Shown: piece after piece, positions 26,899 through 34,802 of the stretch
Position numbering within the stretch: position 1 is the first letter of the stretch
Layout: each line of letters opens with the position of its first letter
Source: Sphingomonas sp. Leaf22
GTDB lineage: Bacteria > Pseudomonadota > Alphaproteobacteria > Sphingomonadales > Sphingomonadaceae
DNA: 64,000 bases
Assembly: GCF_001421715.1 (NCBI RefSeq)
Contig: NZ_LMKP01000001.1
Location: 76,358-140,357 of the forward strand
Direction: 5' to 3'
The notes under the pieces: model-generated
Databases searched by the model: none
What the model was told of the DNA's origin: nothing
What the model saw: the letters and a program-made list of their open reading frames with translations, nothing else
Made by a program: the position numbers and the translations under genes

Positions 26899-27464
26899 TC
26901 GATCGCAGGACGGCTCTGGCCGGTGTCGCGGCGATGTTCGGCACCGCGCTGTACGCGCCGCTCGCGCGCGCTGTCGGAGCGCAAGGACCGGTCGGCGTGC
27001 CGACGATCAGCGATGGTCCGCCGAGCGCCGCCGTGTTCACCGCGCCGCAACGCGCGCTGATGACGGGCTTGAGCGAACGCGTCATCCCGACCACCGATAC
27101 GCCGGGCGCGATCGCCGCGGGCGTGCCAGCCTATATCGAGAAGCTACTCGCCGACTGGTCCTATCCGGCTGAGCGGGTGCCGATCGTCGCCGGGCTGGAT
27201 GCGATCGAGAAGCGCAGCATGGCGGACTATAAGGTCACGGGTGCCAAGGCGACGCCGGCGCAGCAGGACGCTTTGCTGACGCTGGCGATGAACGACCAGA
27301 TTCCGGGCGGCAAGACCTTCTTCGAAGCATTCCGCCAGCTGGTCATCGCCGGCTATTATACGTCGGAAATCGGCATGACGCAGGAGCGCGAATATCTGCC
27401 GGTACCGGGCGAATATAACGGTGCCTTTCCCTATTCGCAGGTCAACAAGGTGTACAGCGCATGA
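26895..27464 (+). CDS. Gluconate 2-dehydrogenase subunit 3-like protein, Tat-exported
   Basis: 189 residues. The twin-arginine signal MIDRRTALAGVAAMFG leads into the subunit 3 domain (FTAPQRALMTGLSERVIPTTDTPGA and the tail TQEREYLPVPGEYNG). In gluconate and glucoside 3-dehydrogenases this small subunit binds the GMC flavoprotein and carries it across the membrane by its own Tat signal. The GMC subunit at 28318 has no signal of its own, which agrees. ATGA overlaps on both sides. Confidence 0.9.
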   Translation: MIDRRTALAGVAAMFGTALYAPLARAVGAQGPVGVPTISDGPPSAAVFTAPQRALMTGLSERVIPTTDTPGAIAAGVPAYIEKLLADWSYPAERVPIVAGLDAIEKRSMADYKVTGAKATPAQQDALLTLAMNDQIPGGKTFFEAFRQLVIAGYYTSEIGMTQEREYLPVPGEYNGAFPYSQVNKVYSA

Positions 27465-28294
27465 TCGTCAATCGCAGGCACGTCTTGGCCGGGGCAGGCG
27501 GCATCGCCGCACTCGGCGTCACCGGCATCGCGCAGGCGGCCCAGATCAAGGCCGTCGGGCTTCAGCTCTATACGGTGCGCGACCTGTTCCAGAAGGACCC
27601 GGTCAAGACGCTCGGCGACCTCGCCCGTATCGGCTATAAGGAAGTCGAATATGGCGGTGGCGGCTATGACGCCATGGACCACAAGCTGCTGCGGCGGACG
27701 ATGGACCGGCTGGGCCTCAAGGCACCGTCGATCCACGTGCCGTACGAAGCGTTGCTCGGCGCGTTCGACAAGCAGGTCGAAATGGCCAAGACGCTTGGGG
27801 CCGATACGGTCGTTCTGCCGTACATGGTCGACCAGCATCGCAACGAAGCCGGCTGGAATGCGGCGATGCCGAACTTCAACCGCTTCGCAACCGACCTGCG
27901 CAAGGCCGGGCTGGGCTTCGCCTATCATAACCACGACTTCGAATTCACGGTGAAGCCGGGCGGGGTCAGCCTGTACGAGCGATTGCTGAAGGCGACCGAT
28001 CCGGCGCTGGTGAAGATCGAGCTCGACCTCTACTGGGTCGGCCATGCCGGCGAGGATGTCGGCGCATGGATCGACCGGCTCGGGCCGCGGCTCTATGCGT
28101 ACCACGTCAAGGACGCGCGGGCCGATGGCAGCATGACCGCGGTCGGTGCCGGCAAGACTGATTTCGCCGCGCTGTTCCGCCGTCGCGGCAGTGCCGGCGT
28201 CCGTCACTTCTATGTCGAGAATGATCAGGCACCCGCGCCCTATCTGCCCGACGTCACCACCAGTTTCCGGACGCTCAAGGCGCTGCGTTACTAA
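27461..28294 (+). CDS. Tat-exported sugar isomerase/epimerase TIM barrel
   Basis: 277 residues. The Tat signal NRRHVLAGAGGIAALGVTG is followed by a xylose-isomerase-like barrel: KAVGLQLYTVRDLF, YGGGGYDAMD, FAYHNHDFEFTV, KIELDLYWVGHAGED and AYHVKDARADG. The His/Glu/Asp residues of these strands form the metal site in the family. It is the third TIM barrel of the operon and the second exported one; it may act on the keto sugar made by the dehydrogenase. GMC follows 23 bases later. Confidence 0.87.
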   Translation: MIVNRRHVLAGAGGIAALGVTGIAQAAQIKAVGLQLYTVRDLFQKDPVKTLGDLARIGYKEVEYGGGGYDAMDHKLLRRTMDRLGLKAPSIHVPYEALLGAFDKQVEMAKTLGADTVVLPYMVDQHRNEAGWNAAMPNFNRFATDLRKAGLGFAYHNHDFEFTVKPGGVSLYERLLKATDPALVKIELDLYWVGHAGEDVGAWIDRLGPRLYAYHVKDARADGSMTAVGAGKTDFAALFRRRGSAGVRHFYVENDQAPAPYLPDVTTSFRTLKALRY

Positions 28295-28317
28295 ACAAAT
28301 ACCCTGGGAGGGGAAAC

Positions 28318-29994
28318 ATGGCAGTCACCAACAGGTTCGACGCGATCGTCATCGGATCGGGCGTCAGCGGCGGGTTCGCCGCCAAGGAATTGACCGAAAA
28401 GGGCCTGCGCGTCCTGATGCTCGACCGTGGCCGCATGGTCGAGCATATCGATGGCTATCCGTATGACGGCAAGCCGGCCTATGAGGTGCCGGCGCGCAAT
28501 CAAATGCCCAAGCCGCTGATGGACAGCGACTATTTCATCGCCAAACATGGCTATGTCTCGCCGAGCAACCGGTCCTTCTACAATGACGACCGGTTGAACC
28601 CCTATGCGTTCGACGAAGGCGAGAAATTCTACTGGATTCGCCCCGGTGCCGTGGGCGGCAAATCGCTGATCTGGGGACGCTGGACGTTCCGGTGGAGCGC
28701 CGACGATTTCGAGGCGAACAAGCGCGAAGGCGTCGATGGTGCGTGGCCGATCGGCTATGACGACGTCGCGCCGTGGTACAGCTATGTCGAAAAATATATC
28801 GGCGTATCGGGATCGCGTGAAAATCTGCCGTACCTGCCCGACAGCGAATTCCAGCCGCCGATGCCGATGAACGTCGCGGAAAAGTGGTTGAAGCAGGAGC
28901 TGGAAACCAAGTTTCCGGGCCGCAAGCTGATCAATACCCGCCTGTCCAACATGACCGAGGACAAGCCGGACCAGAACCGCAGCAAGTGCCAGTTCCGCAA
29001 CCAGTGCGGCAATGGCTGTTCGTTCGGTGCCTATTTCTCGACGCAGGCGGTGACGCTGCCGGCGGCACGGGCGACGGGGCGGCTGACGCTGCGGTCGGAT
29101 GCGGTCGTCACCAACCTCGAATATGATGCCGCCCGCAAGAAGGTGACCGGCGTCCGCTTCATCGATGCCAAGACGGGGCAGGCGGAAACGGTGCAGGCGA
29201 ACCTCGTCTTCCTGTGTGCGTCGGCCATGGCATCCACCCAGATCCTGATGAATTCGCGGATGGGCGGCGGCGGGCGCAGTCATTTCGACGCCAGCGGTAC
29301 GCTGGGCCGCTATGTCATGGACCATATCTTCCGCGTCGGGGTCGAAGGCGATGTCCCCGGCATGACCGACATGATCGAATATGGCCGGCGGCCGGGCGGA
29401 GTCTATGTCCCGCGCTTCCGCAACCTGAAGGGCCAGGAAGGCGTCGGCTTCCGGCGGGGCTATGGCTATCAGGGCAGCGCCCGGCGCGAACCGATGGCTC
29501 CGGTCGGTTTCGGCAAGGACATGAAGCATGGGATGCGGCAATATGGCCCGTGGAAGTTCGGCATGGGCGCGTTCGGCGAATGCCTGCCCTATGCCGACAA
29601 TCGGGTTTCGCTGCATACGAACAAGGTCGACCGGTTCGGCGTACCGTTGATGAAATTCGACGTGAAGTTCCGCGAGAACGAGCTGAAGATGATGGCCGAT
29701 TCGCGCATCGAGGGCGAGAAGATGCTGAAGGCGGCGGGCCTGACCAATGTCCGCAGTTACGAAGGCGAGCATGTCCCCGGCGACGCGATCCACGAGATGG
29801 GCGGTGCCCGCATGGGTGCCGATCCGCGCAAGTCGGTGCTGAACGGCTGGAGCCAGGCGCATGACGCGTCGAACCTCTACGTCACCGATGGCGCGCAGAT
29901 GGCGTCGGTATCGTGCGTCAACCCGTCGCTGACCTTCATGGCGCTGACTGCCCGTGCGGCCGACCATGCGGTGCGGACCAAGCCCTGGGCGTAA
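28318..29994 (+). CDS. GMC-family sugar 3-dehydrogenase, flavoprotein subunit
   Basis: 558 residues. The FAD-binding start is VIGSGVSGGFAAKELTEKG and the catalytic region is HEMGGARMGADP (His) with NPSLT near the end (Asn). A Cys-containing segment CQFRNQCGNGCSFGAY lies in the middle. It resembles the large subunits of glucoside 3-dehydrogenase and gluconate dehydrogenase, which oxidise a sugar hydroxyl and pass electrons to cytochrome c. With no signal peptide it probably travels with the Tat subunit at 26895. The ribosome site GGGAGGGG precedes the ATG. Last gene of the operon. Confidence 0.92.
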   Translation: MAVTNRFDAIVIGSGVSGGFAAKELTEKGLRVLMLDRGRMVEHIDGYPYDGKPAYEVPARNQMPKPLMDSDYFIAKHGYVSPSNRSFYNDDRLNPYAFDEGEKFYWIRPGAVGGKSLIWGRWTFRWSADDFEANKREGVDGAWPIGYDDVAPWYSYVEKYIGVSGSRENLPYLPDSEFQPPMPMNVAEKWLKQELETKFPGRKLINTRLSNMTEDKPDQNRSKCQFRNQCGNGCSFGAYFSTQAVTLPAARATGRLTLRSDAVVTNLEYDAARKKVTGVRFIDAKTGQAETVQANLVFLCASAMASTQILMNSRMGGGGRSHFDASGTLGRYVMDHIFRVGVEGDVPGMTDMIEYGRRPGGVYVPRFRNLKGQEGVGFRRGYGYQGSARREPMAPVGFGKDMKHGMRQYGPWKFGMGAFGECLPYADNRVSLHTNKVDRFGVPLMKFDVKFRENELKMMADSRIEGEKMLKAAGLTNVRSYEGEHVPGDAIHEMGGARMGADPRKSVLNGWSQAHDASNLYVTDGAQMASVSCVNPSLTFMALTARAADHAVRTKPWA

Positions 29995-30008
29995 GGGCAG
30001 CGTAACCT

Positions 30009-30147
30009 AGAGACCCCGGCCTGCGCCGGGGTGACGTTTGCGGCGGATCGCTTTCCCGCTGTCGACGTCACCCGGCGCAGGCTGGAGTCTCTTACAGACA
30101 GAACGTGGCAGGAGCCGCAACAGACCCCAGCCTGTGCCGGGGCGACG
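30009..30147. repeat. Three dispersed palindromic repeat units
   Basis: Three copies of a roughly 28-base unit (core CCTGCGCCGGGGTGACG) at about 30010-30038, 30064-30092 (inverted) and 30121-30147. Each can fold on itself. They fill the gap between the convergent GMC gene and the unknown gene at 30154. They look like REP-type elements and could also limit read-through. Confidence 0.7.
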
Positions 30148-30153
30148 TTTGGG

Positions 30154-30621
30154 TCAGGCTTCGGTGGAAGTGGATGCCGGATCCGGCCGTAACCCGAGCA
30201 GGACCAGCAGTGCGGCGGCCACCGCCTCGTCATGGCCGGTGGTGACCGTTTTTGCATCGTCCGGCCGCGGTTCGAAACCGTTGTTCGCGCCGAGATTGTC
30301 GGAGGGCGTAAGCACGACCGTGTTACCGGTCCGGTCGATATCGACGCGCCGAGCCTCGCGCATGAACGTCTTGAAGTTCTTGACCGCCGCCGCGTCCTGA
30401 AAGGGGATGAACTGGCGTTTCCATTGTTCGGGCGTCGGATCGGCTACGCCGCTGTGCGATCCCGACAGGGCATCGCCTATCGACTGTGCGACGACGGACT
30501 TTTTTGCCGATTTGCCGAACCATTTGGGATCGGTCGCGATGGTATCGCCCGACATGGTGCGGGAGACCGGTGCGACGATGATCCGGCCGTTGGTGAAATA
30601 GGCGACTACCGATTGCTGCAT
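30154..30621 (-). CDS. Unknown protein at the end of the sulfate-assimilation operon
   Basis: 155 residues with no signal peptide or membrane helix. The start SVVAYFTNGRIIVAPVSRTM reads as beta-strands, and the C-terminal part (ATKTVTTG-like, HDEAVAAALLVLLGLRP) ends in a helix. No catalytic motif is recognised. The ATG lies 42 bases after cysH, so it is probably cotranscribed; this is the only hint about its job. The right-hand REP copy ends just past its stop. Confidence 0.6.
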   Translation of the reverse strand: MQQSVVAYFTNGRIIVAPVSRTMSGDTIATDPKWFGKSAKKSVVAQSIGDALSGSHSGVADPTPEQWKRQFIPFQDAAAVKNFKTFMREARRVDIDRTGNTVVLTPSDNLGANNGFEPRPDDAKTVTTGHDEAVAAALLVLLGLRPDPASTSTEA

Positions 30622-30663
30622 CGCGCCGCTCTGCGCCGGAAACCGGGGCGGGGCAAGCGTGGG

Positions 30664-31449
30664 TCAGAAGCTCGGGAGGTTCGGATCCCCGTCGGGCAGC
30701 GGCGTGTGGATGCCGCATTCGACCTTTTCCCAACCGGCCCAGCGGCCCGAGCGCGGGTCTTCGCCCGGCTTTACGCGGTTGGTGCAGGGCTGGCAGCCGA
30801 TCGACGGAAAACCTTGTTCGACCAGCGGGTGGCGTGGCAGGTCGTGTTCGGCGAAGTACGCGTCGATATCGGCCGGCGTCCAGGTGATGAGCGGATTGAT
30901 CTTCAGCCGGCCGACCGTGTCCGATGTGTCGATTTCGAAGCGCGGCAGTGCAGTGCGGGTCGTCGACTGGAACGCTTTCCGACCGGTGAAGCTGGCGTCG
31001 AACCCGGCCAGACCGCGCGCAAGCGGTTCGACCTTGCGAAGGTCGCAGCAGCCATCGGGGTCGTAGGACCAGCGCAACCCGGTCGCGTCCTTTGCCGCCA
31101 GCAGCGTCGGATCGGGGCGCAGGTTGCGGAAATCGGTCAGGCCCAGCCGGTCGACCAGCAGGTCGCGATACGCGAGCGTTTCGGGGAAATGCTTGCCGGT
31201 TTCGAGGAACAGTACCGGCACCGACCGGTCGACCGATGCGATCAGGTGCAGCAACACCGCCGACTCCGCCCCGAACGAAGACACTGCCGCGACATTGCCG
31301 AGCAGGCGTTCGCGCAACGCCACGGTCAGCATGTCGTGCGTCGATACGCCCTGAAAGCGGTCGTTCAGCGCCTGCGCATCGGCGGTGGTGAAGCGCGGGG
31401 CGATGTCCAGCCGGTCGCGGACGCGAATATCGGGGTCGGCATCAGCCAT
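30664..31449 (-). CDS. cysH: Adenylyl-sulfate (APS) reductase CysH
   Basis: 261 residues. It reduces activated sulfate to sulfite with thioredoxin or glutathione electrons. The nucleotide-binding segment is SSFGAESAVLLH and the catalytic Cys is in ECGIH near the C-terminus. It also has CC (in GCCDLRKVEPL) and CxxC (in GCQPCTNRV), the four cysteines that hold the [4Fe-4S] cluster of APS-type reductases; PAPS-only enzymes such as that of E. coli lack them. So APS is the likely substrate. It overlaps DUF934 by eight bases. Confidence 0.94.
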   Translation of the reverse strand: MADADPDIRVRDRLDIAPRFTTADAQALNDRFQGVSTHDMLTVALRERLLGNVAAVSSFGAESAVLLHLIASVDRSVPVLFLETGKHFPETLAYRDLLVDRLGLTDFRNLRPDPTLLAAKDATGLRWSYDPDGCCDLRKVEPLARGLAGFDASFTGRKAFQSTTRTALPRFEIDTSDTVGRLKINPLITWTPADIDAYFAEHDLPRHPLVEQGFPSIGCQPCTNRVKPGEDPRSGRWAGWEKVECGIHTPLPDGDPNLPSF

Positions 31450-31867
31450 GACGTAATTTCCACACCGGCACCTGCGCGTCGGCCGCCGATTGATAGACAT
31501 GGTCATAGCGTTCGAGCGCGCGCGCCAGTGCGGCGGCATCGACCGGTGCGGCGGGGGCGAAACTGTCGAAGCCGCAGCGGCGCATCAGCGGAATTTGGTC
31601 GACGAGCACATCGCCCTCGGCCCGCAATTCGCCGGTATAGCCGGCCTCGCGCAGGATACGTCCGGCGGAATAGCCGCGCCCATCGCGAAACTTCGGAAAG
31701 CTGATCTCGATCAGCGCCAGCCGGTCGAGATGCGGAAGGAGCAGGCGCGCATCGTCGCCCGCCTCGATCCGCACAGCGGTAGCGTTCGACTGACCCAGAA
31801 ACGCGTCGAGGGTGACGGCGGGTTCGTCATGCGCAGCGTCGTTGCGCAGGCGCAGTGGCTCAACCAT
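31442..31867 (-). CDS. DUF934 sulfur-assimilation protein
   Basis: 141 residues of the DUF934 family, which regularly lies between sulfite reductase and cysH genes in alpha- and betaproteobacteria. Visible family segments: IEISFPKFRDGRGYSAGRIL and LREAGYTGELRAEGDVL, then QIPLMRRCGFDSF. The biochemical role is not established; an accessory role in sulfite formation is inferred from context. Eight-base overlaps with both neighbours mark translational coupling. Confidence 0.88.
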   Translation of the reverse strand: MVEPLRLRNDAAHDEPAVTLDAFLGQSNATAVRIEAGDDARLLLPHLDRLALIEISFPKFRDGRGYSAGRILREAGYTGELRAEGDVLVDQIPLMRRCGFDSFAPAAPVDAAALARALERYDHVYQSAADAQVPVWKLRHG

Positions 31868-33494
31868 AAATGGCCTCCTTGAACGGTTCCATGCCGATCC
31901 GGCGATAGGTGTCGACGAAACGCTCGCCGGTCGCACGTTCGGCGAGATAGCGGTCGGTCACCCGCTCGATCGCGTCGACCACGCCGTCCTCCGAGAAGCC
32001 GGGGCCGGTGATCTTGGCGAGCGACACGTCCTCCGCACCCGATCCCCCGAGCAACAGCTGGAAATTCTCGGTACCCTTCCGGTCGACGCCGAGGATGCCG
32101 ATATGCCCGGCGTGATGATGGCCGCAGGCGTTGATGCAGCCGCTGATCTTCAGCTTCAATTCGCCCAGATCGCGCTGGCGCACCGGATCGGCGAAGCGGT
32201 CGGCGATCTTCTGCGCGAGCGGGATCGACCGTGCATTGGCGAGGCTGCAATAATCGAGGCCGGGGCAGGCGATGATGTCGGTGATCAGGTCGAGATTGGC
32301 CTCGGCCAGCCCGATCGCGACCAGCCGGTCATAGACCGTGCGCAGATCGACCGAACGGACGTGCGGCAGGACGATGTTCTGCGCATGGGTGACACGCAGT
32401 TCGGCAAAGCTATGCGCCTCGGCCAGATCGGCCATCGCGTCGATCTGATCGGCCGATGCGTCACCGGGGATGCCGCCGGCCGGCTTCAGGCTGATCGTGA
32501 CGATCGTGTAGCCGGCACGCTTGTGCGCATGGGTATTCTGGTCGAGCCATGCCGCGAAGCCGGCGTCGCTGCGATCGACCGGCGCGTCGCCGGACGTGTC
32601 GGCATAGGCCGGATCGGCGAAGAAAGCGGCGATGCGGTCGAATTCGGCCTGCGGAGGGTCGATGCCCAGCGTCTTGATATGCGCGAATTCGTCGGCGACC
32701 TCGGCACGGTATTTGTCGACGCCGATCTCGTGGATCAGGATCTTGATCCGCGCCTTGTACATATTGTCGCGGCGGCCGTAGCGATTGTAGACGCGCAAGG
32801 CGGCTTCCAGATAGCTCATCAGGTCCGACAACGGCACGAAGTCGTTGACCAACGGCGCGATCATCGGGGTGCGGCCCATGCCACCGCCGACATAGACCTG
32901 CGCACCGGCCACGCCGTCGCGTTCGACGATGCGCAGGCCGATGTCGTGCAGCCGCATCGCCGCGCGGTCTTCGTCTGCCGCGATCACCGCGATCTTGAAC
33001 TTGCGCGGCAGGTAGCTGAATTCGGGGTGGAAGGTGCTCCACTGGCGCAGCAATTCCGCCCATGGACGCGGGTCGGTCGTCTCGTCGGCGGCGGCACCGG
33101 CAAACTGGTCGGAACTGATGTTGCGAATGCAGTTGCCGCTGGTCTGGATGGCGTGCATCTCGAACTTCGCCAGCTTTTCCAGAATGTCGGGCGTATCGGC
33201 CAGCTTGATCCAGTTGAACTGAAGGTTCTGCCGCGTCGTGAAATGGCCATAGCCGCGATCATAGGTACGCGCGATATCGGCCAGCACCCGCATCTGCGCC
33301 GACGACAGCGTGCCGTACGGGATGGCGACGCGCAGCATATAGGCGTGAAGCTGGAGATAGAGGCCGTTCATCAGCCGCAGCGGCTTGAACTGGTCCTCGG
33401 TCAGATGGCCCGACAGGCGGCGTTCGACCTGATCGCGGAATTCCGCGACCCGGGCATCGACGATCGACTGGTCATAGGTATCGTACTGGTACAT
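31860..33494 (-). CDS. cysI: Sulfite reductase hemoprotein (nitrite/sulfite reductase family)
   Basis: 544 residues. It reduces sulfite to sulfide by six electrons using sirohaem and a [4Fe-4S] cluster. The cluster cysteines are in CPGLDYC and CINAC (followed by GHHHAGHIG). The GHFTTRQNLQFNW segment binds sirohaem in the family. No flavoprotein CysJ gene is near, so electrons may come from ferredoxin or another reductase. A nitrite reductase role is possible by sequence, but the cysH and DUF934 context argues for sulfite. The ribosome site AGGAAGAAG precedes the ATG. Confidence 0.92.
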   Translation of the reverse strand: MYQYDTYDQSIVDARVAEFRDQVERRLSGHLTEDQFKPLRLMNGLYLQLHAYMLRVAIPYGTLSSAQMRVLADIARTYDRGYGHFTTRQNLQFNWIKLADTPDILEKLAKFEMHAIQTSGNCIRNISSDQFAGAAADETTDPRPWAELLRQWSTFHPEFSYLPRKFKIAVIAADEDRAAMRLHDIGLRIVERDGVAGAQVYVGGGMGRTPMIAPLVNDFVPLSDLMSYLEAALRVYNRYGRRDNMYKARIKILIHEIGVDKYRAEVADEFAHIKTLGIDPPQAEFDRIAAFFADPAYADTSGDAPVDRSDAGFAAWLDQNTHAHKRAGYTIVTISLKPAGGIPGDASADQIDAMADLAEAHSFAELRVTHAQNIVLPHVRSVDLRTVYDRLVAIGLAEANLDLITDIIACPGLDYCSLANARSIPLAQKIADRFADPVRQRDLGELKLKISGCINACGHHHAGHIGILGVDRKGTENFQLLLGGSGAEDVSLAKITGPGFSEDGVVDAIERVTDRYLAERATGERFVDTYRRIGMEPFKEAIYG

Positions 33495-33504
33495 CGCTTC
33501 TTCC

Positions 33505-33646
33505 TAAATCCTCCCCGCTTGGCGGGGAGGGGGACCGGCCGCAGGCTGGTGGAGGGGGAGTGCCGCGCAACGCAACCGTCGTGGAGCAGGCCAACCCCCT
33601 CCACCATGCTGTGCATGGTCCCCCTCCCCGTGCCGGGGAGGATTTA
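33505..33646. repeat. Imperfect inverted repeat within the sulfur operon
   Basis: Left arm about 33505-33562, right arm about 33592-33646; the arms share CCTCCCCG..GGGGAGGGGGACC and GGTGGAGGGGG parts in inverted orientation. Each arm is itself a hairpin. The right arm reaches into the stop codon of the DUF2849 gene. It looks like a dispersed non-coding repeat family and separates DUF2849 from cysI by 150 bases. Confidence 0.75.
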
Positions 33647-33940
33647 TATGACCCACGCTCCGGCTTGCGGATCGGCGGGCTTGAGCGTCAGGTCGGTTCG
33701 CACCGTCGGACCCAGCGCCCGGATGCGGTCCTTGATATGCGCCGGGCGAGGGCCTTCGGGCGTCGCCACCGCATCGATCACATAGGGCACGTTGACCCGC
33801 CGCGCCGCTTCCTCGACCGAGGCGATGCGTTCGCCGTCCTCGCCGACATCGGCGGCGTCCTCGACATGGCGGGACCAGTCGCGGCCGGTCCACCACGTCA
33901 CGTCGCCGCTGGCGAGATCGTTTCCGGTCAGCAGCTTCAT
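33644..33940 (-). CDS. DUF2849 family protein
   Basis: 98 residues. The segments MKLLTGNDLASGDVTWW and RVNVPYVIDAVA.PEGPRPAHIKDRIR fit DUF2849, a small family found next to siroheme and sulfite reductase genes in alphaproteobacteria. Function unknown. The ATG overlaps the stop of the methyltransferase gene (ATGA). Its TAA stop lies inside the repeat at 33505-33646. Confidence 0.85.
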   Translation of the reverse strand: MKLLTGNDLASGDVTWWTGRDWSRHVEDAADVGEDGERIASVEEAARRVNVPYVIDAVATPEGPRPAHIKDRIRALGPTVRTDLTLKPADPQAGAWVI

Positions 33941-34725
33941 GCCAGTGCCTCCGCAGCCTTAGCCCAGTTGCCGAGCTTGTCCTCGGCATCGGCCAGTTGC
34001 ACGACTTCCCCTACGACGATCACCGCCGGGCTCTTCACATCCTCACGTGCGACCATCGGGCCGAGATCGGCGAGAAGGGTGCGCAGCGCACGGGCGTCGG
34101 CATAGGTGCCGCGTTCCAGCACCGCGACCGGCATGTCGGGGGCGACGCCATCGGCCATCAGCTTGTCGGCAATGGCCTCCGCAGTCGCGACGCCCATGTA
34201 GATCACCAGCGTGCGGCCCTGTCCGGCAAGGCCCGACCAGTCCTGATCGGACAGGCCCTTGCACTGGCCGGCGACGAAGCTGACCGCCGACGACCAGTCG
34301 CGATGGGTCAGCGGCAGCATCGCGCCGGCCGCACAGCCGAGCGCCGCCGAGACGCCGGGAATGACCTCTACCGGCAGGCCGGCGGCGCGCACCGCGTCCA
34401 CCTCCTCGCCGCCGCGGCCGAAGATGAACGGGTCGCCGCCCTTCAACCGGATCACGATCGCGCCCGTCTTCACGTGGGCGACGATCAGCGCGTTGATCGA
34501 TTCCTGCGGCAGGGTGTGGCGGGCGCGCTGCTTGGCGACCGAGATGCGCTGTGCGGTCGCCGGAGCCAGATCGAGCACGCGCGGATCGATCAGCCCGTCA
34601 TGGACGACGACGTCGGCGGTCTTGAGCGCCTCCACCGCGCGGACGGTCAGCAGGCCGGGATCGCCCGGACCCGCCCCGACGAGAATGACGCGCCCGCGCG
34701 CGTTCGGATCGAGTAGCGTTGCCAT
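33937..34725 (-). CDS. cobA: Uroporphyrinogen-III C-methyltransferase
   Basis: 262 residues. It makes precorrin-2 from uroporphyrinogen III with two SAM molecules, feeding sirohaem for the sulfite reductase in the same operon. Motifs: VGAGPGDPGLLTVRA near the start, VVHDGLID, and GGDPFIFGRGGEE. It has only the methyltransferase module, not the dehydrogenase/ferrochelatase module of E. coli CysG. The ATG at 34725 gives the normal start; a TTG at 34761 is possible but weaker. First gene of the six-gene sulfur operon. Confidence 0.93.
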   Translation of the reverse strand: MATLLDPNARGRVILVGAGPGDPGLLTVRAVEALKTADVVVHDGLIDPRVLDLAPATAQRISVAKQRARHTLPQESINALIVAHVKTGAIVIRLKGGDPFIFGRGGEEVDAVRAAGLPVEVIPGVSAALGCAAGAMLPLTHRDWSSAVSFVAGQCKGLSDQDWSGLAGQGRTLVIYMGVATAEAIADKLMADGVAPDMPVAVLERGTYADARALRTLLADLGPMVAREDVKSPAVIVVGEVVQLADAEDKLGNWAKAAEALA

Positions 34726-34752
34726 GATAGCGTAGATGCGGGTGACGCCGCC

Positions 34753-34777
34753 CCCAAGCAACCGACGCTTGCTTGGG
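34753..34777 (-). terminator. Hairpin downstream of astD
   Basis: A perfect 9-base stem (34753-34761 with 34769-34777) and a 7-base loop, between the astD stop and the sulfur operon, both on the minus strand. No T tract follows, so termination is uncertain. Confidence 0.4.
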
Positions 34778-34802
34778 AGGCGGGAAGGGATTGTTTAGCG
34801 GC

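Noticed and set aside
29995..30153. Repeats considered as a short CRISPR array
   Set aside because: Units alternate in orientation, spacers are unequal and no cas gene is present.
31812..33785. Large plus-strand frame opposite cysI
   Set aside because: Shadow of the sulfite reductase gene, whose cluster cysteines and sirohaem motifs are intact.
34726..34802. Possible riboswitch (SAM or cobalamin type) upstream of the methyltransferase/sulfur operon
   Set aside because: The gap is only 77 bases and contains a simple 9-base hairpin; no conserved riboswitch core is visible.
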